From: Ignavibacteriales bacterium CG18_big_fil_WC_8_21_14_2_50_31_20 | GTDB taxonomy: Bacteria; Bacteroidota; Ignavibacteria; Ignavibacteriales; Melioribacteraceae | Length of the DNA stretch: 53,610 bases | Assembly (NCBI GenBank): GCA_002786785.1 | Contig: PCUD01000116.1 | Location: forward strand, 50,252 to 103,861 | Direction: 5' to 3' | Program-made: the position numbers and the translations under genes | Notes under the pieces: model-generated | The model's database searches: none | What the model saw: only the letters and a program-made list of their open reading frames with translations | Told to the model about the DNA's origin: nothing | In this document: in pieces, positions 27,638-37,374 of the stretch | How the letters are laid out: each line of letters starts with the position of its first letter | Numbering within the stretch: the first letter of the stretch is position 1

Positions 27638-28870
27638 CTAGCTTTCATGTTTTATTAAAACAACTGCTATTAATCCATAAATGCCTGTTACAAGAATAAT
27701 AATTGTATCTATTAACTGAAACTTATTATCTCGTTTTCTACTAAAAACAAGGTAAAAAACAGCTAAAAGGCTGCTTACTATTAAAAACCTTAAATCGGAA
27801 ATTTCGGAATAGAAATCCACATACAAATTATCCGAACTTGTTAATGAAAGTTTAAATGGAAATAAGTAATTGGAAACATCACCAACTAAGTAATCTTCGT
27901 TAGTTTTTAATGTTTCTTCATAAGTATCAATAACTTTGTAGTTCCTATCAGTAACTATGGTTTTAACTATTTTATTAGAAACAAATCCAATTTCACGATA
28001 GAACATATTGCCTTTAATCACTAATTGCATTTCCTTTCTATCATATCCCTCGGATGGGATTTCAATTATTCTATAGTTATCGTATGAGATAATAAATATT
28101 TTGTTATCATCAGTTATAAAAAGAGCATATTGCTCTTTTAAGTTTGATTCTCTTAAATGAATATAATCTATTTTTATGCCTTCTGGAATTTCAACTTTTC
28201 GAATAAATGGTTTATTTTTAATTCTTTTTATGTGAAATAGTTTATCACTGTTATCAACTACTAAGTAGCCTTCATCAAATGGCTTTCTTGTAGAGGGATT
28301 TCCAAAAACATTTTTTGCAGGAAAAGCAAATCCATTTTCAATAAGAGCATTATTAAAAAGATTGCTCAATTCTGCTTCAACTTCATTGGTACTACAGTTA
28401 ATAAATTCCATTTTCTCGGCAATTCGGAAAAACTCGTGAGGCATTTGTAAATCAGGTCGCCCTGGTGCTGATTCGATTAATGGATTAAGCATAATTGTAT
28501 ATCTAAATATATCGTATGGTTTTATAGCATAAAATACATTGTTCAATTTTACGTCTTGAATATCAAGTGCAACTCCATTTAATGAATCTGGCATTTCTTC
28601 GCGATAAAGTAACTGCCTATAATTGAAAAATGGAGTAAGTCTCTCAAACTCTTCACGGGTGTACATTTTACCCTCTCTATCATACCTTAATAAGTCTTTT
28701 CCACCAGCTTTATTAAATAAAAAATCTTTAGAAACTGGACTGAAATAAACTCGTGGAACTGGATATGAGTTATAGAACAGCATTGAATAAAAAGAAGGTA
28801 AAATAATAGAAACAACTATAATTGCAGTAATTACAAGTAAATAACGTGATAATTTAGCCGAAAATATCAT
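27638..28870 (-). CDS. DUF4857-like membrane protein of an ABC cluster
   Basis: 410-residue protein with one hydrophobic segment at the N-terminus (LLVITAIIVVSIILPSFYSMLF) and two at the C-terminus (LRFLIVSSLLAVFYLVF and IIILVTGIYGLIAVVLI). Between them lies a large, probably periplasmic, domain with beta-rich segments such as YALFITDDNKIFIISYDNYRIIEI. It resembles the DUF4857 family, which is found beside ABC transporter genes in Bacteroidota; this is from memory and context. Its start overlaps the permease gene by 4 bases. A role as extracytoplasmic partner of the transporter is an inference. Confidence 0.65.
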   Translation of the reverse strand: MIFSAKLSRYLLVITAIIVVSIILPSFYSMLFYNSYPVPRVYFSPVSKDFLFNKAGGKDLLRYDREGKMYTREEFERLTPFFNYRQLLYREEMPDSLNGVALDIQDVKLNNVFYAIKPYDIFRYTIMLNPLIESAPGRPDLQMPHEFFRIAEKMEFINCSTNEVEAELSNLFNNALIENGFAFPAKNVFGNPSTRKPFDEGYLVVDNSDKLFHIKRIKNKPFIRKVEIPEGIKIDYIHLRESNLKEQYALFITDDNKIFIISYDNYRIIEIPSEGYDRKEMQLVIKGNMFYREIGFVSNKIVKTIVTDRNYKVIDTYEETLKTNEDYLVGDVSNYLFPFKLSLTSSDNLYVDFYSEISDLRFLIVSSLLAVFYLVFSRKRDNKFQLIDTIIILVTGIYGLIAVVLIKHES

Positions 28871-29535
28871 TTTGAACCTCGCTTGAATCTTAATCCAGAA
28901 AGCATGTGAGCGTAATTGTATAATAAAGTAAAGACAATTAAAACCACAATTATTTTTATAAATCCACCCAAAATAACATCAACTAAAAATTCATTTATTA
29001 GAAAATATCCAATAATTGCAATTACTAATCTTCTGCTCCAAGTTGGTTCAATCATAATTGCTGAAACAAAAAAGTAAGATAGGAAGCCAGATAAAAACCA
29101 TGGAATAATTGAAATTATCATTGCATAAGTAATTTCACTAGGAAACACAATACTTGAACCAATAACCAAAACAGCAACTAAAGGAATAAATAGAAGTAAT
29201 AAAGTTGTAGTTCCAAAAAGATTTAGAAAAAGCAACACTCTATTTTCTTCAAGAGGCAAATGCAATGTAAGTTTAAGTTTCATATCCAATACTTCTGGCA
29301 GATATTGAGCCACAGAAATAAAAATTCCGACAACAAAAGGCACATATTTTAAGCTCTGAAAGAACATATAGCTTTTGTAAACTATTGAACTCCAAATCAT
29401 TTCGGCACTATTGTACTCAATAACAGCCCTCAAATTTGTAAAAATATAAATAAGAAGCAGTAATTCTAAGATTAGCGAACCAACTGCCCACCATCTTATT
29501 TTAATCCATTCTTTATATGCTAAAGCTTTATACAT
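28867..29535 (-). CDS. ABC-2 type transporter permease
   Basis: 222 residues with about six hydrophobic segments (for example VGSLILELLLLIYIF, TTTLLLLFIPLVAVLVIGSSIVF and IISIIPWFLSGFLSYFFVSAIM). A cytoplasmic-type start, MYKALAYKEWIKIRWWAVGS, is typical of ABC-2 permeases. The ATPase gene ends 10 bases upstream and the DUF4857-like gene overlaps downstream. It would form the membrane channel of the transporter. In the related NosFY system the permease and ATPase serve copper-site maturation, but the substrate here is not known. Confidence 0.8.
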   Translation of the reverse strand: MYKALAYKEWIKIRWWAVGSLILELLLLIYIFTNLRAVIEYNSAEMIWSSIVYKSYMFFQSLKYVPFVVGIFISVAQYLPEVLDMKLKLTLHLPLEENRVLLFLNLFGTTTLLLLFIPLVAVLVIGSSIVFPSEITYAMIISIIPWFLSGFLSYFFVSAIMIEPTWSRRLVIAIIGYFLINEFLVDVILGGFIKIIVVLIVFTLLYNYAHMLSGLRFKRGSK

Positions 29536-29545
29536 TTTATCTCCG

Positions 29546-30430
29546 TTAATATTTTCCAGTTAGTCCAATAAAAGCATCTTCTAAATCCATTTTGTGATCT
29601 TTGAAATCTGTAAAATTCACACCTTTCGTTCTCAAATGGTTCTGAACGTTTTCAACATCATTAAATGAATAAACAGTAGCTTTATTCTTAATAATTTCAA
29701 AATTATTTATTACTCCATCTTTTGAAATTAACTCAGTTTGATTAGTGTTAAATTGATACATTTTGAATGTATTTTTAAACTCATCAATTGGCATTTGTAA
29801 CACCACGCCATTATAATCAAGAATAACACAATCATCTAAAAAACCATCCAAATCTTGAATAATATGTGAAGTGATAAAAATAGTTTTATTTTCAGCCTTT
29901 CCATATTCTTTTAGGAAATCGAGAAAAAGCCTTCTATAACCGGCATCTAAACCCATTGAATAGTCATCAAGAATTAGCAAATCGGGGTCTTGAGCTAATA
30001 ATAATCCAAGAGTAACTTGCGATCTTTGTCCACAAGACATTTTAGATATTTTTTGATTATCCAATACTTTTAGTTTTGACATTAAATCGAAGTAAACATC
30101 CCTTTTCCATTGGGGATAAAATTGTGAATAGTATTTTTCAATTTGAATGATATTCATAAAGGAATATTGAATATGACCTTCTATCAAAAATCCTATTTGC
30201 GACTTTGTTTTTGGAGAGAGCTTATAAGAATCTTCACCTAGTATTAAACACTGTCCAGATTTTGGTTTGAGAAATCCGTTCAAAATGTTAATTGTTGTTG
30301 TTTTTCCTGTGCCATTTTTACCAAGCAAGCCAAAAATGCTACCTTTCTTAATATTAAAATTAAGATTTTCGTGCACTTTTTTGCTCCCGTAATAATGGGT
30401 CAAATTTTTCACTTCAACTACGTATTCCAT
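29546..30430 (-). CDS. ABC transporter ATP-binding protein, atypical motifs
   Basis: 294-residue ABC ATPase. Walker A is GLLGKNGTGKTTTINIL. The signature is KMSCGQRSQVTLGLLLAQ, with SCGQ for the usual SGGQ. Walker B is DLLILDDYSMGLDAG, so the catalytic Glu after the Walker Asp is an Asp. The switch His is present in FITSHIIQDLD. A C-terminal extension (about 215-294) is typical of ABC-2 drug or copper-type exporters. The permease follows by 10 bases and the 4Fe-4S protein precedes by 14. The Asp may slow hydrolysis, or may be normal for this subfamily. Confidence 0.9.
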   Translation of the reverse strand: MEYVVEVKNLTHYYGSKKVHENLNFNIKKGSIFGLLGKNGTGKTTTINILNGFLKPKSGQCLILGEDSYKLSPKTKSQIGFLIEGHIQYSFMNIIQIEKYYSQFYPQWKRDVYFDLMSKLKVLDNQKISKMSCGQRSQVTLGLLLAQDPDLLILDDYSMGLDAGYRRLFLDFLKEYGKAENKTIFITSHIIQDLDGFLDDCVILDYNGVVLQMPIDEFKNTFKMYQFNTNQTELISKDGVINNFEIIKNKATVYSFNDVENVQNHLRTKGVNFTDFKDHKMDLEDAFIGLTGKY

Positions 30431-30444
30431 TTTACCTCGAAAAT

Positions 30445-32391
30445 TTAGTTTAAAAGTTCATTAGCTTTTTTAATAACACCTTCTGGTTTAGACTTAAACG
30501 GGTTTTCAACATATTCAATTTTTCCACCTTTAAAATGTACTCTCATTTTGGGAGAAGATAACGCAGCTTTAACAGTATCAAGCGGAGTAACTGTATCTTT
30601 GAAATATACATGAGCTTTTGGCCCATCATCATATAATGTTGATAATCTTACTATTCCTTTCCAGTTTGATAAATGGCTTGTTAAGTAGCTGAGTTTAATA
30701 TAAAGAGTAGTAACAGCTGCTTCTTTCATTGGATAAATTAAAACACTTAAACTATCCACATTTTGTGCAGCATATTTATTGAATTTTTTATCATATTCTT
30801 TGAACATTCCTTTTTCGTAATCAAGCATAGATATTTTGCCAAGATTTATTCCTGCTTCTTTAACATCAAATTCAATTTCTTGCTTCATTGTTGAGCCATC
30901 ACGCATTTTTAGTTCAACTTCCTCAGCTAAAATTAGCTCAATAATTTTATCAATATTTAGCTTTTGTTCATCGTAAAATATTTTTGTTTGAACTGGTTCG
31001 CCAAAAATTGTTTCAAAACCAAAAACTCCATCATTAATTCTTAATGCATAAGTTAAATTGTTAAAATCAGTTCTATCAAAGAAATTATCAATTCCAATTT
31101 GTGCAACTGATAGTGAATCCAAACCAATTTTTTCAGTAGCTCTAACTCTTTGCTTAACTGGTTGAAAAATTGATTTTTTAACTTCTAACTCGCTAATAAC
31201 TTTTGGATTGTAATAAATATCAACAGAATGTGACGCAGCATAGGCATCCAAACCAACAATTCCTTTAATGTTTGCAATTTGTGATTTAAACGAAGATGCA
31301 CTTCCAAAACACTTGATTGAGGTTAAATCTTCTTGGTGATAAACAGCAACATTATCCAATTTTTCAAATCCACCCCATCTTTCTGAAAGAGTAGTAAATT
31401 CATAAAATGAAGATGCAATTAGACCAGCTATAACTAAAACCACTGTTCCAATTGGAGCAACATATTTGCCAAATTTAGTTGGCATTTTATTAACAGTTAA
31501 AGTTTGTTTAACTGGGCATGCGTAAACGCAATCTGTACAAAGCATGCAATCAACATGATTAACTGCATCATATTTTGAAACTTCAATTCCGTGAGGACAT
31601 TCATCATCACATTTTGAGCAAGTTGGGCATTTGTCATCTTTTCTGGTAATTTTAAATAATGGGAAAAAGAAACTCTTTTTGAAAATTATTTCACTAAGAG
31701 CTGCAAGTCCAATAACGCCACCAAGTAACCACTCGAGACCAAGATTTGCACCAAAGAAATTAGCTCCAAAATAAACGACAGCCACAATTATTACTACTAT
31801 AAAATTTGAGAATATATTTCCAATTGCTCCAAGTGGGCATAAATATTTACACCAGAACATACGAGTAAATAGTGACCCAAGAATAACTATTGCAAGCGAA
31901 ATTGCTGACAAATACCAGACAATGTCATTATTTTGGAAAAAAGTAACAGAAGCTAAATATGGGTCATATTCTTTGCAAAACAATTCGCTTGCAGTCATTG
32001 TAGCATAAATTGTATAGTATAAAAGTACATATTTCAAAAGACGTAAAGGTCTATCTAAAAATTCTGGGATATTAAATCTAATTTTAAATTTATCTCCTAT
32101 TCTGCCAAGCCATTCTGTAAAAGTGCCTATTGGACAAAGATAGCTGCAGAAGAGTTTACCAAAAATAATGGCACCAACAATTAAAGAAATTCCTAACATC
32201 ATTTGAACTTCGCCCATTTGGCAAGAGGAACTTCCAAGATTAAATTTGCTCATTAAAGAAGCAATACCACCTAATGGGCAATAAGCTTCAAAATCGGGGT
32301 TAAACGCCGAATCAAAAAAAGGACGAATAATTGCATATAGAATTAATGCAACTATTGACAGCTGAATAGATAAACGTATTTTATTTTTCAT
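30445..32391 (-). CDS. NapH/NosR/CcoG-like 4Fe-4S membrane protein with HMA-like domains
   Basis: 648-residue inner membrane protein. Membrane helices fill residues 1-250 and carry NapH/NosR-type cysteine motifs: CSYLCPIGTFTEWLG and CKYLCPLGAIGNIF. Two 4Fe-4S ferredoxin motifs follow at about 254-300: CPTCSKCDDECPHG and CMLCTDCVYACPV. After another helix come two domains shaped like heavy-metal-associated (HMA) folds. The first has a single Cys (SIKCFGSASSFKSQIANIKGIVGLDAY) and the second has none (TTLYIKLSYLTSHLSNWKGIVRLS). The membrane part should pass electrons across the membrane. The ABC genes downstream suggest NosRFY-like co-operation. No N2O reductase gene is nearby. Confidence 0.83.
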   Translation of the reverse strand: MKNKIRLSIQLSIVALILYAIIRPFFDSAFNPDFEAYCPLGGIASLMSKFNLGSSSCQMGEVQMMLGISLIVGAIIFGKLFCSYLCPIGTFTEWLGRIGDKFKIRFNIPEFLDRPLRLLKYVLLYYTIYATMTASELFCKEYDPYLASVTFFQNNDIVWYLSAISLAIVILGSLFTRMFWCKYLCPLGAIGNIFSNFIVVIIVAVVYFGANFFGANLGLEWLLGGVIGLAALSEIIFKKSFFFPLFKITRKDDKCPTCSKCDDECPHGIEVSKYDAVNHVDCMLCTDCVYACPVKQTLTVNKMPTKFGKYVAPIGTVVLVIAGLIASSFYEFTTLSERWGGFEKLDNVAVYHQEDLTSIKCFGSASSFKSQIANIKGIVGLDAYAASHSVDIYYNPKVISELEVKKSIFQPVKQRVRATEKIGLDSLSVAQIGIDNFFDRTDFNNLTYALRINDGVFGFETIFGEPVQTKIFYDEQKLNIDKIIELILAEEVELKMRDGSTMKQEIEFDVKEAGINLGKISMLDYEKGMFKEYDKKFNKYAAQNVDSLSVLIYPMKEAAVTTLYIKLSYLTSHLSNWKGIVRLSTLYDDGPKAHVYFKDTVTPLDTVKAALSSPKMRVHFKGGKIEYVENPFKSKPEGVIKKANELLN

Positions 32392-32441
32392 TTAATTCCC
32401 AAAAATTTTTCAAACAGATATAATTTTATTAAAACATAAAG

Positions 32442-32468
32442 CAGAGACGACCAAATCAGTCGTCTCTG
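32442..32468 (-). terminator. Hairpin terminator between the T9SS and 4Fe-4S units
   Basis: CAGAGACGAC (32442-32451) and GTCGTCTCTG (32459-32468) form a perfect 10-base-pair stem with a 7-base loop. On the minus strand it is followed by CTTTATGTTTT, a moderately T-rich tail. It probably ends or weakens transcription before the 4Fe-4S gene, which starts about 50 bases further on. Confidence 0.7.
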
Positions 32469-32490
32469 AAAATAAAACAAAAAAGATAGC

Positions 32491-35091
32491 TTATTTTATA
32501 AGCATCATTTTTTTAGTTGCGGTAAAATCACCGGATTCAATTCTATAAATGTACATTCCTGTTGTTAAATTGGAAGCGTCAAATGATATTTCATAGATTC
32601 CAACTGGTTTAATTTCGTTTAATAGAGTAACAACTTCTTGTCCAAGAGTATTAAACACTTTAAGTGTTACCAAACCACTATTAGGAATTGAGAATTTAAT
32701 AACAGTGCTTGGGTTAAACGGATTAGGATAGTTTTGACCTAATTCATAAACTGTTGGAATTTCAACATCAGTTTCAACATCGGTTACAAGAGCAAAAGCT
32801 TTTTGCGAAACCTCACTATTATTTCCTGCATAATCAACAGCAACCACCATATAATAATAAGTTACACCCTGAATAACATCACTATCATTAAACAAATTTT
32901 CAGTTGTAGTATATGTAGCGACTATCATAGTATCAGTAGTAAATTCTGCATCCGTTGAACGATAAATTGCATAATATTGGAAATCATTTTCTACATTTTT
33001 ATCCCAAGCAAGTTCAACTTTTTCATCAAAACCATTAGCAATAACTCCAGTAGGAACAACTGGTGCTAAGTTATCAATTGAATAACCACTATCCGCAGGT
33101 GACATAAAAAATACTTTAGGATCAGATGTATGAGCAGAAATTCTAAAGGTTGACCAAACTATTCCGTTAATTGTTGAATCGCCCAAAGTTGGTGAAACAA
33201 AGTGATAGTTTGAATCTTGAATAGCATTAAAACTACCAACCGCGTCCCAACCGTTATTATCCATTTTTCTCCAAACCGAATATGATGTATTAGAAGTGCT
33301 TGTTGAAAACGAAATTCTTACCTCTCCACCTTGGTCATTTGGAATATCTGAAATAGAATAAATGATTGGCACACTTGGAATTGCATCGCTATTAAAGAAC
33401 ATTTGGTCTACCCAAATATCTGAAGCGTTGACAGCAAAGTTTCTGTTATCCACTAATTCTAATTCATTATTTATTGCATATAAATAGTTATATATTTTTG
33501 ACGTATCAGTAGGCATATTTATCATTATTGAATAAATTTGATTTTGATCCTCATCTAACAATTGGAACATATTTCCTTGCCAATTTCCATTGGGGTCTTT
33601 TGCATCAACTTGGAAATCTCCTCTAACATAAACAGCGTCTTCGTATGGATTAAATGTACCATTTGCAATTTGAACTGCAAGATTACATTCAAGATATACA
33701 ATTGTATGGGCTTTCATTTGACCAAGCCATAAATCTATACCCAGTGGTGTATTTACAAATGGGTTAAAAGTAGCAGGTGAACTTTTAAAATATCCACCAA
33801 AATAAACTGTACCATCATCATTTATATGGGCAGTAGTTATATAATCATCTGCAACGCCACCATAATTTTTTGCCCAAATTAAACTATCCTGATACACTTT
33901 CATAACAAACATATCTCTGCCACCATAATTAAGCAATGTATCTCCATTAACTTCTAAATTGCTTTTGGTAATACCAGAAACGTAATAATAACCACCAGCA
34001 TCTTTTATTGAGTTAATAGACATAGCTTCATCATAATCAGCACCACCATAGAAAAAGTCTCCATCATAATCGCCTGCATCTGTATAAGCTAAAACGAAAA
34101 TATCAGCACCTCCATTAGATTCGTGCAATGTAGAAGATGGACTAACATAAATTGAATCAACAAAATATCCAGAGATCAAAATATTACCAGGTTCACTTGT
34201 ACCTCTATCAACATATTCAATAGAATTTGCTTCAACATCTTTTGGACCATTAGCAGAATACACCCACTGATATTCTCCAGCTGAATTTAACTTTGCAATA
34301 AATGTATCATAGCCACCAATGCTAGTAATATTAAATGATCCAAATTTCATCTCGGTGCTTATATAATAACCAGTAATATAAATATTGTTATTTTTGTCAA
34401 TAGTTAAAGCAGATGGATAATCATTAGCTTCTCCACCAGCAGTTACGCCCCAAATAGGATTACCATCAGAATCTGTTTTAAGTACAAAAACTTCTCTTTC
34501 GCCATTTGAATATATGTTAATACCCTCATATGTTAAGGAGTCAAGTGCATTATCACCATAATAACCAATAAAAGTATAGTTACCATCTGCATCAATTTTT
34601 GAATCTAATATTTTATCTTGGTGTGTTGAATAAGCTTGTTTCATCCAAAGATAATTTCCATTAGCATCAAATTTTGCAATAACCACATCAAAGTTACCAT
34701 GACTTGTAAGGGTATCTGAACCCAAAATTACAGTTTGAAAAAACGAAGCTGTAATAATAACATTGCCTGAAGCGTCAACCATTACTGTTCTTCCTTCATC
34801 TGCACTATAACCACCAAAAGATTGAGCCCATTGAATTTCGTTGTTAGCATTATATTTTGCAACAAAAATATCATAGTTATTTACTGGTGTGATTGAAACA
34901 CCATTACCAAAATCAATTTTTGCATTATACTTCCCAGTAATATACTTGTTGCCTGCAGCATCGGCACAAACATCATAAGTATAATCTGATCCTGTTCCAC
35001 CATTTTGCTTAACTGCGTCAAATAGGTAATGCTGACCAAAAGCAACCGAGCTAAGCATAAGTATTACTAACAAAGTAAGTGATTTTTTCAT
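32491..35091 (-). CDS. T9SS-sorted SBBP beta-propeller protein
   Basis: 866 residues with a signal peptide (MKKSLTLLVILMLSSVAFGQ). Residues 20-440 are SBBP-type propeller blades built on GNKYITGKY, DIFVAKYNANNEIQWAQSFGG, NYLWMK and similar units, about 50-60 residues each. Later come Fn3-like segments (NGFDEKVELAWDKNVENDFQYYAIYRSTD). The tail has the complete T9SS type A pattern, LGQNYPNPFNPSTVIKFSIP to TGMYIYRIESGDFTATKKMMLIK. It should be exported to the surface or medium. It follows another T9SS protein by 57 bases in the receptor operon. The binding partner is unknown. Confidence 0.9.
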   Translation of the reverse strand: MKKSLTLLVILMLSSVAFGQHYLFDAVKQNGGTGSDYTYDVCADAAGNKYITGKYNAKIDFGNGVSITPVNNYDIFVAKYNANNEIQWAQSFGGYSADEGRTVMVDASGNVIITASFFQTVILGSDTLTSHGNFDVVIAKFDANGNYLWMKQAYSTHQDKILDSKIDADGNYTFIGYYGDNALDSLTYEGINIYSNGEREVFVLKTDSDGNPIWGVTAGGEANDYPSALTIDKNNNIYITGYYISTEMKFGSFNITSIGGYDTFIAKLNSAGEYQWVYSANGPKDVEANSIEYVDRGTSEPGNILISGYFVDSIYVSPSSTLHESNGGADIFVLAYTDAGDYDGDFFYGGADYDEAMSINSIKDAGGYYYVSGITKSNLEVNGDTLLNYGGRDMFVMKVYQDSLIWAKNYGGVADDYITTAHINDDGTVYFGGYFKSSPATFNPFVNTPLGIDLWLGQMKAHTIVYLECNLAVQIANGTFNPYEDAVYVRGDFQVDAKDPNGNWQGNMFQLLDEDQNQIYSIMINMPTDTSKIYNYLYAINNELELVDNRNFAVNASDIWVDQMFFNSDAIPSVPIIYSISDIPNDQGGEVRISFSTSTSNTSYSVWRKMDNNGWDAVGSFNAIQDSNYHFVSPTLGDSTINGIVWSTFRISAHTSDPKVFFMSPADSGYSIDNLAPVVPTGVIANGFDEKVELAWDKNVENDFQYYAIYRSTDAEFTTDTMIVATYTTTENLFNDSDVIQGVTYYYMVVAVDYAGNNSEVSQKAFALVTDVETDVEIPTVYELGQNYPNPFNPSTVIKFSIPNSGLVTLKVFNTLGQEVVTLLNEIKPVGIYEISFDASNLTTGMYIYRIESGDFTATKKMMLIK

Positions 35092-35148
35092 AACATTTTC
35101 TCCTAGAACTATTTAATTAATATTTTGAAATAACCTACATTACTCAAT

Positions 35149-37353
35149 CTATTTTATGAGTAACATTTTACGACTTGCCGAAAGGCCGGCATTTTGTATA
35201 GTATATATATAAATCCCTGAAGAAAGTTTAGATGCATTAAACTCAACTTCATAGGTACCAGCTTTTTGTGTTTCATTTACCAAAGTAGCAACTTCTTGTC
35301 CAAGCATATCATATACTTTTAGTAACACATTTTGTTCTGTTGATTTAGGAATAGAATATTGTATTTTAGTTGATGGGTTAAATGGATTTGGATAATTATT
35401 TTTTAAAACAAAACTATTTAGCAAATTATCGTCTGTTTTTTTGACACTTACTTCTGGTGAAACTGTAAATATTTCGCTACTTCCACAAGCCAGCCATGGA
35501 TAACCTAATGTATCTACAAATAAATCATAGTTAGTTGAAGCAGTAACAACTTCCAAATCAATTATATTTGTCCATGTTACGCCTGAGTTAGTAGTTTGAA
35601 AAAGATATTTAGACCCAGTAACATACCAATTTGATTCATTTACTATTTCAACAGCTTCAATTTTTGAAGGAAGTCCATTGATAGCAATATATTTCCATGA
35701 TTTACCAGCATCGGTAGATTTAACTAATATTTCACCAGCGGCCAAACCTAAATTACTATTAAAAAATTCGACTTCATTAAAATCAAAAACTCCTGTAGTA
35801 TCACTAATATTTGCTACTGCCCAAGTATCACCACCATTTCCAGTATAAGCCAAAACAGATTCATTGCCAACCACAACTCCGCTGCTTTCGTCAAAAAAGT
35901 GAAGTGAATTTAATTCATTTGGTAGAGCAGCAATCTGAGTTGTCCAAGTATTTCCACCATCAACTGTTTTATAAAATGCACTAATATCTGAGGCTAATTT
36001 TCCAACAACAAAGCCAACATTTTCGTTAATAAACTGAACATCAAAATTATTAACGGCAGTCGCCATAGTGTCTTTCATAATTTGAGTCCAAGTAAGACCG
36101 CCATCGGTTGTTTTGGAAACCACTCTATTTCGCTGCGCCGCATAGCCAATATTATTGTCAAGAAAGTAAATATTTTCAACTGTTGGACAAACATTATTGC
36201 CAGCTATAAAACTACTTTTCCAATTCATGCCAGCATCATTTGAAATCATTAAATTACCATAGAAACCAGCAGCAAGTATATTTCCGTTTGGCAACTGCTC
36301 AATATCATAAAGTGAAGAATTAATTACAGGTGTAATCAACTCCCAAGTTTGACCAGCATCGTTTGAAAGAGCAATTCCACCAACACTACCAACAATACAT
36401 ATTTTATCATTTATCAAACTAATTGCTTTTCCTTGAAACCCAAAAGGCAAATAAGCTTCTTTCCATGTCAACCCGCCATCAGTAGTTTTGTATGCCACTG
36501 TTCCTTTATAAACAGACCCACCTACCATAATACCAGTCAAATCATCCATAAATGTCATTCCATACATATTTACATATTGTCTGTCTTCTTCTGCTTGTTC
36601 AACAAAAGTCCAATTTTTACCTCCATCGGAAGTTCTTAATGTGAATGAAGGTTGCAATCCCGCAGCGCTGCTTGAGCCCCAACCAGTTGCACAAGCAACA
36701 TTATCATCAGCCATTGCTACAGCATATAAATCATTTCGTGAATATACTGGTGGGATGTTTGTTGGGTTTGGTGCTTGATTCCAAGTTAAGCCATCGTTTG
36801 TATAATACAGGCCATAAACGCCAGATTTCCCACCAACACATATTCCATGACCAGGTGAACTAAAATCCATTGAGCGTAGTTCAGTAGCAACTCCAGTTAA
36901 TTGAATTGACCACGAATCACCACCATCATTTGTATATAAAACTTGATAGCCATTCATAATCCAACCAATATTTTCATCAGCAAAATATATTGAGTATATA
37001 CTTCCCTCAGTAGCTTCAACGGCAACTTGGTTCCATGTAGCACCACCATCTAATGTTTTTAGTAAAAGATTGCTCGAACCGCCTGCATATCCAATATTTT
37101 CATTTGCAAAGAAAATGCTGCTCATTGTGGTAATAACTGGAAGTGTATCCATTGGTGTAAACCATGTTGAGCCACCATCAATAGTTTTTAGAATTGTTCC
37201 AGATAAACCTGCAATCCATCCAAGATTTTCATTTAGAAAAAATACATCAGTAAGAGCACTATAAGAGGATTGGCTAACTTTGCGCCAATTTTTACTGCCA
37301 TATACTGAAACAGACAAAGTTAGCAATAATAAAATTAGTAGTTTTCTGAGCAT
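35149..37353 (-). CDS. T9SS-sorted YCF48/BNR-repeat propeller protein
   Basis: 734 residues with a signal peptide (MLRKLLILLLLTLSVSVYG). It has roughly a dozen YCF48/BNR-type repeats, each with a core such as KTIDGGSTWFTP, KTTDGGLTWTQI, SNDAGQTWELI or KTVDGGNTWTTQ, alternating with FFANENIGYAGG-like strands. This indicates one or two beta-propellers. The C-terminal T9SS sorting domain reads LKNNYPNPFNPSTKIQYSIP to SSGIYIYTIQNAGLSASRKMLLIK. It is a surface or secreted protein in an operon with the DUF6850-like barrel (21 bases upstream). No catalytic residues are apparent. Confidence 0.9.
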   Translation of the reverse strand: MLRKLLILLLLTLSVSVYGSKNWRKVSQSSYSALTDVFFLNENLGWIAGLSGTILKTIDGGSTWFTPMDTLPVITTMSSIFFANENIGYAGGSSNLLLKTLDGGATWNQVAVEATEGSIYSIYFADENIGWIMNGYQVLYTNDGGDSWSIQLTGVATELRSMDFSSPGHGICVGGKSGVYGLYYTNDGLTWNQAPNPTNIPPVYSRNDLYAVAMADDNVACATGWGSSSAAGLQPSFTLRTSDGGKNWTFVEQAEEDRQYVNMYGMTFMDDLTGIMVGGSVYKGTVAYKTTDGGLTWKEAYLPFGFQGKAISLINDKICIVGSVGGIALSNDAGQTWELITPVINSSLYDIEQLPNGNILAAGFYGNLMISNDAGMNWKSSFIAGNNVCPTVENIYFLDNNIGYAAQRNRVVSKTTDGGLTWTQIMKDTMATAVNNFDVQFINENVGFVVGKLASDISAFYKTVDGGNTWTTQIAALPNELNSLHFFDESSGVVVGNESVLAYTGNGGDTWAVANISDTTGVFDFNEVEFFNSNLGLAAGEILVKSTDAGKSWKYIAINGLPSKIEAVEIVNESNWYVTGSKYLFQTTNSGVTWTNIIDLEVVTASTNYDLFVDTLGYPWLACGSSEIFTVSPEVSVKKTDDNLLNSFVLKNNYPNPFNPSTKIQYSIPKSTEQNVLLKVYDMLGQEVATLVNETQKAGTYEVEFNASKLSSGIYIYTIQNAGLSASRKMLLIK

Positions 37354-37374
37354 GATTCCTCCAAAATGATTTAG

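Noticed and set aside
35149-37353. Repeated DNA within the YCF48/BNR gene, considered as a repeat array
   Set aside because: The repeats are diverged protein repeats in frame; there is no uniform DNA repeat with spacers, so it is not CRISPR.
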